From assembly GCF_021789175.1 (NCBI RefSeq), contig NZ_CP084560.1, positions 496,001 through 560,000 on the forward strand: 64,000 nucleotides of DNA, in the 5' to 3' direction. Below are positions 26,259 to 35,100 of the stretch, piece by piece. This DNA comes from Arthrobacter sp. FW306-2-2C-D06B (GTDB lineage Bacteria; Actinomycetota; Actinomycetes; Actinomycetales; Micrococcaceae). The translations under genes were made by a program, and so were the position numbers. The notes beneath the pieces were generated by a model. It did not search any database. It saw nothing but the letters and a program-made list of their open reading frames with translations, and was not told the DNA's origin. Each line of letters opens with the position of its first letter. Within the stretch, counting starts at the first letter, position 1.

Positions 26259-26891
26259 ATGTTGGACATCGAAGTGATCGAGGACCCCGCCGCGGCGGAA
26301 GCGTCGCTGGACCCGATCCGCACCCGCATTCTTCAGGAGCTTGTCGAGCCCGGTTCCGCTACCCAGCTGGCGGTGAAAGTGGGCCTGCCCCGGCAGAAAG
26401 TCAACTACCATCTCAAGGCCCTTGAGCGCCACGGGCTCGTCGAGCTCGTGGAGGAACGGAAGAAGGGCAACGTCACCGAACGCGTTTTGCGCGCGACGGC
26501 GGCGTCGTACCTGATCTCGCCGGTGGCGCTTGCATCCGTGGCGCCGGATCCCCGACGCTTCTCGGACCGCTTTTCCGCCTTCTGGCTCCTTGCCCTCGCG
26601 GCCCGGACGGTCCAGGAGATGGGCAAGTTGATAGCGGGCGCGGCCGCAGCCAAGAAGACGCTTGCAAGTTTCGCGATCGACGGCGAAATCACCTTCCGAT
26701 CGGCGTCGGACCGTGCCGCTTTTGCCGAGGAACTCGGCGTAGCGGTGACCCGGCTCGTGGACAAGTACCACGACGGCGGAGGTTCCGCGGCGGCGAGCGG
26801 CGCACGCAAGCACCGGCTCGTCGTCGTACTTCATCCCGCACTCAAGACAAACACGCAGCACTCTCCAGAAAAGGAACAGGACAATGACTGA
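26259..26891 (+). CDS. ArsR-type winged-helix regulator
   Basis: A 210-residue transcriptional regulator. The winged helix occupies about residues 15-90: DPIRTRILQELVEPGSATQL, then GLPRQKVNYHLKALERHGLV, the recognition helix and wing. The C-terminal half is helical and may bind a ligand; no metal-binding cysteines are visible. Its last eight bases overlap the start of the AHSA1-type gene, so the pair is translationally coupled. ArsR/AHSA1 pairs of this kind are common in actinobacteria, and the regulator normally represses its own operon. Confidence 0.87.
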   Translation: MLDIEVIEDPAAAEASLDPIRTRILQELVEPGSATQLAVKVGLPRQKVNYHLKALERHGLVELVEERKKGNVTERVLRATAASYLISPVALASVAPDPRRFSDRFSAFWLLALAARTVQEMGKLIAGAAAAKKTLASFAIDGEITFRSASDRAAFAEELGVAVTRLVDKYHDGGGSAAASGARKHRLVVVLHPALKTNTQHSPEKEQDND

Positions 26892-27576
26892 CAACCGTGA
26901 ATTCGAAATCGTGGCCGACACCGAACTGCCCGGCACTCCTGAGCGGGTCTGGCAGGCTGTCACCAAGGACACCTCGGCCTGGATGTTCCCCACCGACCAG
27001 TGGCCGGCCGTGAAGACCGTGGACGAATACCCCAGCCACCTGGTGACCCGGATGGACGGGCCGGACGGCTGGTTCAACCAGCTCGAGCACGTACTCGAAC
27101 CGCTCGACGGCGGCCGTGCCAAGCTGCACTATGTCCACAGCGGTATCTTCGCGGACAACTGGGAGGGGCAGTACGACGGCGCCAGCAAGCACACTGAGTT
27201 CTACCTGCACACCCTGGGCCAGTACCTTCAGTACTTCGACGGCAAGCCTGTAGTCTTCACCGACATTCAGGGCCCGGCGGCCTCGCAGACGCCCGACGGT
27301 TTCGTGCAATTGAAGAAGGCCCTCGGCGTGGATGGCGTCGCACATGGTTCGACTGTTGAGGTGGACGTCGACGGCGTGGGGCGGCTGAGCGGGGAGCTCG
27401 ACTTCTCCAACCAGCACTTCCTGGGCCTGCGGACGGCCGACACCCTCTACCGCTTCTTCGGCCGTAACTCCTTCGGAGCCCCCGTGGGCATGACGGTGCA
27501 CGATTTCAGCGGCAGCGGCGATTCCGAACTGACTGCCAAGGCCTGGGGCGGGTTCCTGGAGAAGGTGTACGCCTAA
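26884..27576 (+). CDS. SRPBCC / AHSA1-type protein, partner of the ArsR regulator
   Basis: A 230-residue SRPBCC protein. The N-terminus EFEIVADTELPGTPERVWQA followed by AWMFPTDQWP is typical of the AHSA1 branch, and the C-terminal part recalls the second lobe of the product of 112-837. It starts at ATGACTGA overlapping the ArsR stop. Such proteins bind hydrophobic ligands; the regulator may sense the same compound. The ligand is unknown. The second 66-bp palindrome lies 12 bases downstream and could end transcription. Confidence 0.83.
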   Translation: MTDNREFEIVADTELPGTPERVWQAVTKDTSAWMFPTDQWPAVKTVDEYPSHLVTRMDGPDGWFNQLEHVLEPLDGGRAKLHYVHSGIFADNWEGQYDGASKHTEFYLHTLGQYLQYFDGKPVVFTDIQGPAASQTPDGFVQLKKALGVDGVAHGSTVEVDVDGVGRLSGELDFSNQHFLGLRTADTLYRFFGRNSFGAPVGMTVHDFSGSGDSELTAKAWGGFLEKVYA

Positions 27577-27588
27577 CCCCCCGGCCCA

Positions 27589-27654
27589 CCCAACTGACTC
27601 GCACTTGTTGTCGTTTTGAGCCCTCTAAACGACAACAAGTGCGAGTCAGTTGGG
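27589..27654. repeat. 66-bp palindromic element, copy 2
   Basis: This is the best-paired copy: arms CCCAACTGACTCGCACTTGT and, on the right, ACAAGTGCGAGTCAGTTGGG are exact complements over 20 bases, and pairing continues to the centre with one or two mismatches. It lies between the convergent AHSA1 and TetR genes, where it could terminate both. A partial CAGTTGGG remnant follows at 27662-27669. Confidence 0.9.
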
Positions 27655-27689
27655 CAGGGGTCAGTTGGGTTGGGGGAGGTGAAGCCGGC

Positions 27690-28265
27690 TCAGGCTGCCC
27701 AGCCGCGCGCCACGGCATCCAACGATGCGGCGTAGATCCCCTCCCAGTCCGTTCCGGGGTCGTCCATGTTCGCCAATTCCAGGCTCACCAGTCCGTGGAC
27801 CTGTCCCCAAATGGACATGGCGATCGTGCTGGCCTCGGTATCTCGGACCGTCCCCGTTTTCTGCGCGGCGGCCACCGCTTCCATGAGGGGAAGCATGGCT
27901 TCCGAGGCGACTGCCGGCGTCGGGCTGCAGTCCACATAGCTGGCAAGTGCGCCGCCAAACATGAGCCTATACAAGGCCGGATGTTCCACTGCCCAGGAGC
28001 GGTAGGCGAGGCCCAGGCCTCGAAGTCCGCCGCTTTCGGCGAGCCGCTGCGAATCGCCGAAGGAACGGAATCCGTCGTCGACGGCGGCCGTCAGCAACTG
28101 GGCCTTTCCGCCGAAAAGTGAGTAGATCGCGGTGGTTGAGGTCTGGGCGGCTGAGGCAACGTCCCGGAGCGTAACCCGCGCGGGGCCATCCCGGTCGACG
28201 AGTTCTGCCGTCACCTGAAGAAGCCGCTGCCGGACGAGCTGGTCGTGAACGATGGGTCTTGCCAT
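27690..28265 (-). CDS. TetR family transcriptional regulator
   Basis: A 191-residue TetR-type repressor. Residues about 8-55 are the helix-turn-helix (RQRLLQVTAELVDRDGPARV, then TLRDVASAAQTSTTAIYSLF), and the remainder is a helical ligand domain with the TetR_C-type EHPALYRLMFGG. The ATG at 28265 is chosen because an upstream in-frame start would place the operator inside the coding region. It is divergent from the DUF4188 gene, and the large palindrome at 28276-28311 between them is its probable operator. Confidence 0.9.
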   Translation of the reverse strand: MARPIVHDQLVRQRLLQVTAELVDRDGPARVTLRDVASAAQTSTTAIYSLFGGKAQLLTAAVDDGFRSFGDSQRLAESGGLRGLGLAYRSWAVEHPALYRLMFGGALASYVDCSPTPAVASEAMLPLMEAVAAAQKTGTVRDTEASTIAMSIWGQVHGLVSLELANMDDPGTDWEGIYAASLDAVARGWAA

Positions 28266-28275
28266 GTCTCCAAGT

Positions 28276-28311
28276 GTTTCATAACATTGTTTCATAACAA
28301 TGTTATGAAAC
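28276..28311. promoter_or_regulatory. TetR operator, perfect 14-bp inverted repeat
   Basis: Arms GTTTCATAACATTG (28276-28289) and CAATGTTATGAAAC (28298-28311) are exact complements around the 8-base centre TTTCATAA. The word GTTTCATAAC also occurs twice in direct order, so two overlapping dimers could bind. The site covers the promoter region of both divergent genes. Confidence 0.8.
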
Positions 28312-28357
28312 TCGATAAACGGAACTTGAGCTACCGTTCCCAGACCGAAGGATTCAC

Positions 28358-28846
28358 ATGGCACAGGAAATCTTCCCTGGACGCTTCACGGCTGACATCG
28401 GGCGCGAGTCGGTGACGGTATTCCTTATCGGAATGCGGGCCAATCGGTGGTGGAAGATCGGCAACGTGGCGCGCGTGGCCTCGGCGATGCCCACCATGCT
28501 CCGTCATCTCGCCGAGCATCCCGAGTCCGGGATGCTCGGCTGCGAACAGTGGTTCGGGCGCACCACCATGTTGCTCAGCTATTGGGAGAGTCCAGAGCAT
28601 CTAAGGCGCTTCGCGGCGGACAGGGATTCGCCGCATTTGGGGCCCTGGCGACGTTTCATGAAGGAAGTCTCGGGAAGCGGAGACATTGGCGTGTGGCACG
28701 AAACCTATCAGGTGCCGGCGTCGGGAATTGAAGTGGTCTACAACGGCATGCCGCAGTTTGGCCTGGCCAGAGCCACCTCGCATGTCCCGATCGGGCCCGG
28801 CACCAACACCGCCAAGCAGCGCATGGGTGCCGGGCGACCCAACTGA
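28358..28846 (+). CDS. DUF4188 family (monooxygenase-like) protein
   Basis: A 162-residue protein of the DUF4188 family, related to dimeric alpha/beta-barrel monooxygenases. It starts with the family pattern FPGRFTADIGRESVTVFLIG and continues MRANRWWKIG, then SYWESPEHLRRFAADRDSPH and WHETYQVPASGIEVVYNGMP. GAAGGA precedes the ATG. Its divergent TetR partner and operator suggest induction by a small molecule, perhaps its substrate. The last two codons and the stop (CCC AAC TGA) lie inside copy 3 of the 66-bp palindrome, so the element's insertion has set the C-terminus. Confidence 0.85.
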   Translation: MAQEIFPGRFTADIGRESVTVFLIGMRANRWWKIGNVARVASAMPTMLRHLAEHPESGMLGCEQWFGRTTMLLSYWESPEHLRRFAADRDSPHLGPWRRFMKEVSGSGDIGVWHETYQVPASGIEVVYNGMPQFGLARATSHVPIGPGTNTAKQRMGAGRPN

Positions 28847-28903
28847 CTCGCATTTGTTGTCGTTCTGAGGCCTCAAAACGACAACAAATGCGAGCTAGTT
28901 GGG
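28838..28903. repeat. 66-bp palindromic element, copy 3
   Basis: Arms CCCAACTGACTCGCATTTGT and ACAAATGCGAGCTAGTTGGG pair except at the CTAG/TCAG position, which copy 1 shares. The centre CTGAGGCCTCA is itself palindromic. The position after GCA reads G, C and T in copies 1, 2 and 3, and the opposite arm reads C, G and A, so pairing is kept. It overlaps the end of the DUF4188 gene and lies between convergent genes. Confidence 0.9.
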
Positions 28904-28927
28904 TGGGGGAGCGGCGGTTTAGGCGCG

Positions 28928-30412
28928 CTACGCGATGGCGGCGGCTTCCTGGGGTGCCTTCAAGGTCCTGCGGAGCTGCGGCGACGCGTCGATCCGGGCT
29001 TGGGCGTCGCGCAGTGCCAGCACCGCCGTCTCAAGCTGGGCCGGCGCGAGGGTGTACGGGACGCGCATGAAGTGCTCGAAAGCGCCCCCGACGCCGAAAC
29101 GCGGCCCAGCCGCCAGCCGCACGCCGAAGTCCGGGGCGACGACGGTGAGCGCCGTACTCGACGGCGTGGGCAACCTGCACCATGCTGTGAGTCCGCCGCG
29201 TGGACGTTCCACATGCCAATCGGGCAGGTGCTCGGCCAGGAGACCAAGGAGCGCTTCCCGGTTCCGCCGCAGCTCCGCGAGCCTGGCGTCCAGAGGTTCG
29301 GTGAAGGCCCGGAGCAGTCGAGCCGCAGCCAATTGCTCGACGATGGGCCCGCCCAGATCCATCGTGGTCCGGGTCTGCACGAAGCGGCTGATCAGGTCCT
29401 CTTCAGCGCGGATCCATCCGGTCCTGAGCCCTGCCCAATGCGACTTGCTGAGCGAACCGATGGTCACCACCGCCGGACTGAACGCCGCGAGCGGCGAGGT
29501 GCTGACGTCGTCGAGGTTCAGCTCGCGCAACGTTTCATCCACCACCAGGACAGTGCCCGTCCCTGCCGCGTCGCGGACCAGGCGGCGGCGCTGAAGGTTG
29601 GACATGATCCGCCCAGTGGGGTTGTGGAAATCGGGCACGAGGTAAGCCATGGCCGGACGTTGGTGGCGCATTGCCGCGACCATGGCATCGATATCCCAGC
29701 CGCCCGACGCCGGTTCCGCGCTACCGCCCGACGTCGGCTCCGCGGCAGGCGGCATGGGCACGGGAACCGTGCGGGAGCCGGAAGCGCGGATTGCGTCGAG
29801 CGCGTTGGGGTAGCTGGGGTGCTCCACGAGGACTTTCTGTTGCCGCCCGGCGAGGGTCTTCAAGATGATGTTCAGCGCGTGCTGCGCCCCCGAAGTCACC
29901 AGTATCTGCGCGGCCGTCGTGGGAATGCCGGCTGCGGTATAGCGGTCCGCGATGGCTTCCCGGAGGGGCGGGAGGCCGACCGCGTCGTAGCCAAAGCCGG
30001 GCAGCAGTGCCGGGAGGTCAATCAACGCATCAGCGAAAGCCCGGTGCACCACCTCGCCCGTGGCCGGCAGTGAAGCATAGGCGAGGTCAAGAACTCCGTC
30101 CGGGATGGCCAGTCCCGGTCCGCTGACGGGAACCGTCCGGTGCGGAATGCCCGTCCTGCCCCTGCTGCCCTGGCCGCCGCTGAGGAATCCTTGCTCGCGC
30201 AGGCTGGCGTACGCTGCGGTGACGGTGGTCCGGCTGACCCCCAGGGTGACGGCAAGCGCGCGCTCGCTGGGCAGTGCGACGTCGAGCGGGATACGCCCGT
30301 CCATCACCAAAAGGCGTACGACGTCGGCAAGCTCGCGATAGGCGGGAGCGGCGCCAGTGTTCCATGGACCGAGGAGACGCGCCATGGCTGTGGGGTTCAG
30401 GGATCCGGGCAT
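28928..30412 (-). CDS. yczR: MocR-type regulator (GntR helix-turn-helix plus aminotransferase domain)
   Basis: A 494-residue MocR protein. Residues about 20-90 are a GntR winged helix (LVMDGRIPLDVALPSERALA, VSRTTVTAAYASLREQGFLS). Residues about 115-480 form a fold-type-I aminotransferase-like PLP domain, with the PLP lysine in IGSLSKSHWAGLRTGWIR. It is divergent from a YczE-family membrane gene; the YczR-YczE pairing is a known conserved arrangement in which the regulator controls yczE. The inverted repeat at 30428-30454 between them is a candidate binding site. Confidence 0.92.
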   Translation of the reverse strand: MPGSLNPTAMARLLGPWNTGAAPAYRELADVVRLLVMDGRIPLDVALPSERALAVTLGVSRTTVTAAYASLREQGFLSGGQGSRGRTGIPHRTVPVSGPGLAIPDGVLDLAYASLPATGEVVHRAFADALIDLPALLPGFGYDAVGLPPLREAIADRYTAAGIPTTAAQILVTSGAQHALNIILKTLAGRQQKVLVEHPSYPNALDAIRASGSRTVPVPMPPAAEPTSGGSAEPASGGWDIDAMVAAMRHQRPAMAYLVPDFHNPTGRIMSNLQRRRLVRDAAGTGTVLVVDETLRELNLDDVSTSPLAAFSPAVVTIGSLSKSHWAGLRTGWIRAEEDLISRFVQTRTTMDLGGPIVEQLAAARLLRAFTEPLDARLAELRRNREALLGLLAEHLPDWHVERPRGGLTAWCRLPTPSSTALTVVAPDFGVRLAAGPRFGVGGAFEHFMRVPYTLAPAQLETAVLALRDAQARIDASPQLRRTLKAPQEAAAIA

Positions 30413-30427
30413 AAGACCAGTATCGCA

Positions 30428-30454
30428 AACTGGCTATGGAATGCAATGCCAGTT
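30428..30454. promoter_or_regulatory. Probable YczR binding site
   Basis: AACTGGC (30428-30434) and GCCAGTT (30448-30454) are exact inverted repeats with centres 20 bp apart. The similarity extends inward (TATG / CAAT). A further CCAGT lies at 30416-30420. The site covers the start region of both divergent genes. Confidence 0.65.
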
Positions 30455-30471
30455 TTAGGGAGCATGGTTTC

Positions 30472-31092
30472 ATGATGACCCGCAGAATCACCCAGCTCCT
30501 GATCGGCCTCGCAATGTATGGGATCTCCCTGGCCATGTTCATCCGGGCCGGCCTTGGCCTGGATCCCTGGGATGTGTTCCACCAGGGCGTCGCGGGGAAG
30601 ATCGGGTGGAGCATCGGCACGGTCGTGGTGGTTGTCAGCTTCCTGGTCCTGCTCCTCTGGATCCCACTGCGGCAGATGCCCGGCTTCGGAACCCTCGCCA
30701 ACGCGGTGCTGGTGGGTGTCTTCGCGGACATCGGCCTGGCGCTGATCCCCGCGTTCTCGCACCTGGGTGGCCAGATCGCCATGCTCGCCGGCGCCGTAGT
30801 CCTCAACGGCATCGCCTCCGCGTGCTACATCGGAGCACGACTTGGCCCGGGTGCCCGCGACGGACTCATGACGGGACTTGCCCGCCGCACGGGCTGGTCC
30901 GTGCGCTTGTCCCGCACGTTGATCGAGGTTGTCGTGCTCGGTGTGGGTTGGCTGCTGGGTGGATCTGTCGGCGTGGGAACCGTGGTCTACGCGCTTGCGA
31001 TTGGGCCTGTGGTTCAGCTGTTGCTGCCCCTGTTCACGGTTCCGGTCAAGGCTCCCAAGGCCGCCCCCGAAGTGGTGCCTGCCGCCCCGTGA
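30472..31092 (+). CDS. yczE: YczE-family membrane protein
   Basis: A 206-residue integral membrane protein with five predicted hydrophobic segments, of the YczE/YitT-like family. Family motifs include LGLDPWDVFHQGV after the first helix and ARLGPGARDGLMTGLARRTG in the middle. The start is one of two adjacent ATGs at 30472 and 30475, with AGGGAG about 10 bases upstream. It is paired with the divergent MocR-type regulator. The transported compound is not known. Confidence 0.88.
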   Translation: MMTRRITQLLIGLAMYGISLAMFIRAGLGLDPWDVFHQGVAGKIGWSIGTVVVVVSFLVLLLWIPLRQMPGFGTLANAVLVGVFADIGLALIPAFSHLGGQIAMLAGAVVLNGIASACYIGARLGPGARDGLMTGLARRTGWSVRLSRTLIEVVVLGVGWLLGGSVGVGTVVYALAIGPVVQLLLPLFTVPVKAPKAAPEVVPAAP

Positions 31093-31095
31093 CGC

Positions 31096-31198
31096 GGATT
31101 TGTCCCGGCGTCGCGCAAATTCCTTGGTGACACCTGAATCCGGGCGTCGCCAGGCCGTCTTCGCGTCTCATATCCATTCCACGTCGCCGGACAAATCC
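31096..31198. repeat. Widely spaced inverted repeat between convergent genes
   Basis: GGATTTGTCC (31096-31105) and GGACAAATCC (31189-31198) are exact complements. With one-base gaps, pairing extends to about 20 bp (GCGGATTTGTCCCGGCGTCG against GTCGCCGGACAAATCCAGC). The repeat encloses nearly the whole 110-base gap between the yczE and nei2 stops. It may be a terminator or a decayed element. Confidence 0.5.
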
Positions 31199-31202
31199 AG
31201 CA

Positions 31203-32117
31203 TCAAAGGGCGGGCTGGCACTTCGGGCAGAAGTAGATGGTCCGCTCTTCCAACCCCGACGCCGGTCCCAGCGCCCCACGGCGAATGGGCGTAGCGCAGC
31301 GAAGGCACGGCTGGTGCTCGCGGCCGTATACCCAAAAGCCGGAGCGGGGAGTCCCACGGACTCCAGGGAACGCGGTGCCGCGCGTGACCCTTCGCCCCGG
31401 TCCTAAGTTGGCTTCGAGCAGGACCTTGGCTTCCCCGAGCATCCGTGTCAGGTCCTTCACAGCCGACACAGGCGAGGCCGGATGCACCCCAGCCAGGAAA
31501 CACGCCTCGCACCGGTAGATATTGCCAATCCCGGCGAGGTTCCGCTGGTCCAATAGTGCGACGCCGATCGGGGTGTCAGCCGCGGCCCGTAGGCGACGAA
31601 CGGCCTCTTCCGCGTCCCAGTCGGGCCCGAGCAGATCCGGGCCAAGGTGCCCTACTACGCGGGACTCGTCCGGGGTAGGGATCACTTCCAAAATTCCCAA
31701 GGAGAAACCGACGACGTCGGCCGTCGCCGTGCGGAGGACGCACCTGGCCGTGTGGCCGGGTTTCCTCCAGCGGCCGCCGGGGGCATAGATCTGCCAGCTT
31801 CCCTCCATTTTCAAGTGCGAATGGATGGTCAGGGCGCGCCGGGTCCGTCCGGCATGCGCCGAACCGGCATGCGCCGAACCGGCCGCCGCCGAACCGGCCT
31901 CGTCCGGCGAAGCCGCCGCGGCGCTACCGCCCTCCGCCGGCTCCAGCAAGCGCATCAGCAAGTGCTTTCCGCGTGGCACCACCTCGGACACGGTCCATCC
32001 GGCAAGGTTCAGCGTGGCAAACCTGGGCACCCGGAAGTCCGAGGAGACCAGCGTCTGCCCGGCAAGGGCACGGTGCAGCTCTGCGGCAGCCCGCCAGATC
32101 GAGTCGCCTTCAGGCAC
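31203..32117 (-). CDS. nei2: Fpg/Nei family DNA glycosylase (Nei2 type)
   Basis: A 304-residue base-excision-repair glycosylase/AP lyase. The GTG at 32117 places the catalytic proline and glutamate at positions 2 and 3 (P-E-G-D), as the family requires; longer frames would block that proline. The helix-two-turn-helix and LLDQRNLAGIGNIYRCEA loop are present. The C-terminus has a zinc finger (CLRC and FCPKC). A 15-base unit repeated three times at 31851-31895 encodes an Ala/Gly/Ser-His insert (GSAHAGSAHAG) not typical of the family. Its start overlaps the lhr stop by eight bases, matching the lhr-nei neighbourhood of mycobacteria. Confidence 0.93.
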   Translation of the reverse strand: MPEGDSIWRAAAELHRALAGQTLVSSDFRVPRFATLNLAGWTVSEVVPRGKHLLMRLLEPAEGGSAAAASPDEAGSAAAGSAHAGSAHAGRTRRALTIHSHLKMEGSWQIYAPGGRWRKPGHTARCVLRTATADVVGFSLGILEVIPTPDESRVVGHLGPDLLGPDWDAEEAVRRLRAAADTPIGVALLDQRNLAGIGNIYRCEACFLAGVHPASPVSAVKDLTRMLGEAKVLLEANLGPGRRVTRGTAFPGVRGTPRSGFWVYGREHQPCLRCATPIRRGALGPASGLEERTIYFCPKCQPAL

Positions 32118-35100
32118 GGATCCGCAATCCCTTCGGCGTGGAATACGCCCCGGCAGCCGCCAGGGCAGACGCCACGGGGGTGTCCAGGAGGTCATGGCCG
32201 TTGACCTTTTCCATGATCAATTTGTCGACGGCTCCCCGGCGCACTACGCCTACGAGCGCCGCAGCGGCAGCCGCGAGAACGGCTTCGTCATGGCTGAAAG
32301 TGAGCAAGGTCTTCCCACCGCGTTCGACGTACAAAACCAATGCCCCGTCGACCATCACCACCAGGGCCCCCGCCTTCCGCCCCGGACGGTGACCCGATCC
32401 GGCGTCGACTGCCAACGCGGGCCACGGGAGGGCCGCGCCGTACGGGTTGGCGGGATCCGTTGAGGCCAGGGCCAAGGCGACAGGCTCGGCCTTGGCGAGT
32501 TGGGCATCCTCCGTGAATGAGCGCAAACGGTCCACAGTCGCTGGCACGGCAAACTGGGCGGCTCCGAGGTGCTCGATGAAGTAGCCGCGGCGGCACCGCC
32601 CGGCTTCTTCGAGGCGCGCGAGGACCTTGTACATCAGCCCGAATCCGCCCACGATGTTCTCCACCATGACGGAGCCGCGGGTCACGACGCCGTACCTGTC
32701 GAGGAGGAGTTCGGCGGTGCCGCGTGCGTGGATCGTGGGGTCGAGCTCAGGAGCCGGCAATGCCGACCAGCGTCCAACGGCGAGCGGGGGAGTCGGAGCT
32801 GTTCCGCTGACCGAGCCGTAGCGTCCGCCCGTGAGCCCGGGCGATCCCATCAAGCCCGTGCCGTGCGAGCGGCCGAGCCTGCTCATGCGCAGGGACCTGG
32901 CCCGCGGTGGCCGGGCTGGCTGTTTGTGTGCCGTGCGACCGCCCGCAATCATGGCACGGATCGGGGCGAAGGTGTCGCCCGTGATGCGCCCGGCCCAGAC
33001 GAGGTCCCACAGGGCGGCCACCACGGCGTCATCGCTGAGGACAGCATCCATGCCGCCCGCAACCTCGGTGAGTTGCCGGAAGAAATAGGCGCCCCCGCCG
33101 GTCTGCAGGTATTCCAGAAGGCGGAGTTGGGCATCGCCGGGCACGAAATCAGGGTCCGGGTTGAGGGTCAGTTCCGCGGCTTCGGCCACATGGAGGCTGA
33201 TCCATCCGTCGTTCCCGGGCAACGACCCGGCTCCGGACCACAAGACTTCGCCCGCGGCCATGAGCTCGTCCAACATGGCTGGCTGGTAGTCGGAGATCCG
33301 GCTGGCCAGCACCAAAGGCTCCCAGGCTGACGCCGGAACAGGCACGCCGGAGAGCTGATCGACGGCGGTCATGATGCCGTCGAGCCCCCGCAGTGCCGGG
33401 GCACCCCTGCCTCCAGAAGAACCAGGGCGGCCGGCAGGAGGCACGGACACGTTTTGCCAGGCGGGCAGGAACCGGCCGTAGGCAGCAGCGTCCACCGGCT
33501 CCACTTCGGCGCGCAGCGCGGCCAGCGAACGACGCCGGAGCTTGCGTAGCACCTCGGAATCGCACCATTCGCTACCAAACGGCACTCCGTGGAGCGGGAC
33601 AGCCGGGGGTTCCGGCGCCTCCAACAACTCCGCCGCCGCATCGGGGACCGTGTCCGGCGCACTCGGGTGCGGCCGGAACTCGCCTTCAACCACGCGGCCG
33701 TCTGCCGCCAGGCGCTTCAGCGCGGTGCCCACGACGGCGACACCCAGTCCCAGCCTCGCCGCAGCTTCCTCGGCCGTGAATGGTCCGTGGGTTCGTGCAT
33801 AACGGGAGACCAGATCCCCGAGCGGATCGTGGACGGGTTCGATGAAGGCGAGCGGCACTCCCATGGGCAGCGGAACGCCGATGGCATCCCGGAGCCGGGC
33901 CGCATCCTCGATGGCCGCGAATCGTTTCACGCCGCTGAGGGTCACTGTGAGGGCGCGATTGGCCTTGCGCAACGCGGCCAGATGCGACTCAGCCAGATGC
34001 GATCCGGCCGCCAGCTGCATCGCCGCAGGATCGGGGGAGGCTTCGGCCCCTTCGGGCTGCAAGCGGGCAGCCACTTCTTCGACGCTCAAGGGGCCGAGCA
34101 GGCGCAGCAAGTCCGCGACGCCTTCCATGCCACGGACCCGACGGTCCGGTGCCAGCCGCTGGAGCTCGAGCTCGGTGGCCTCAATGACCTTCGCGTCCAG
34201 GAGTTCGCGCAGTTCCACCCTGCCCAAAAGCTCGTTGAGGAGCGTGGAGTCGAGGGCCAAAGCGGCGGCCCTGCGTTCGGCGAGCGGGGAATCGCCCTCG
34301 TACAGGTACTGGGCCACGTATCCAAAGAGCAACGACTTGGCGAAGGGTGAGGGCTGCTGCGTGGTGGTCTGCACCAGGCGCAGTTCCCGGCGCTCGATCG
34401 AGGCGGCAATGTCTTTCAGGGCCGGAAGGTCGTAGACGTCCTGCAGGCATTCGCGCACAGTTTCGAGCACGATGGGGAAGGAAGGGTATTTCTTGGCGAC
34501 ATCCAGCAACTGCGCCGAGCGTTGCCGCTGCTGCCAAAGGGGCTGCCTTTTCCCAGGATTCTGCCGCGGCAACAACAGCGCACGGGCGGCACACTCGCGG
34601 AAGCGGGAGGCGAACAAGGCACTGCCGCCAACCTCCGCGGTCACGATCTGCTCGAGCTCCTCCGGATCGAACAGGAACAGCTCAGCCCCGGGGGGTTCGT
34701 CCTCCATCATCGGCACCCGCAGCACGATGCCGTCGTCGGCGGCCATGGCGGAACCGTCCAGCCCGTAGCGCTGCTGGAGCCGCTGCCCGACGGCGAGGGC
34801 CCACGGTGCGTGGACCGGCATGCCGAAGGGGCTGTGCAGGACGACCCGCCAGTCGCCGAGTTCGTCGTGAAACCGTTCGACGACGAGTGTCCGGTCATTG
34901 GGGACGACTTCCGTGGCCTGCTTCTGTTCGCCCAGATACTGGAGCAGGTTGCCGGCGGCGAAGTCGTCCAGCCCGCTGGCCTTGCAGCGTTCCAGCGCCG
35001 GACCTTGGTCCGAAGCGGAAAGTTCACGCACGAATGCTCCGAGTGCGCGGCCGAGATCAACCGGCCGGCCCAGGGAATCGCCTTTCCAGAAGGGGAGTTT

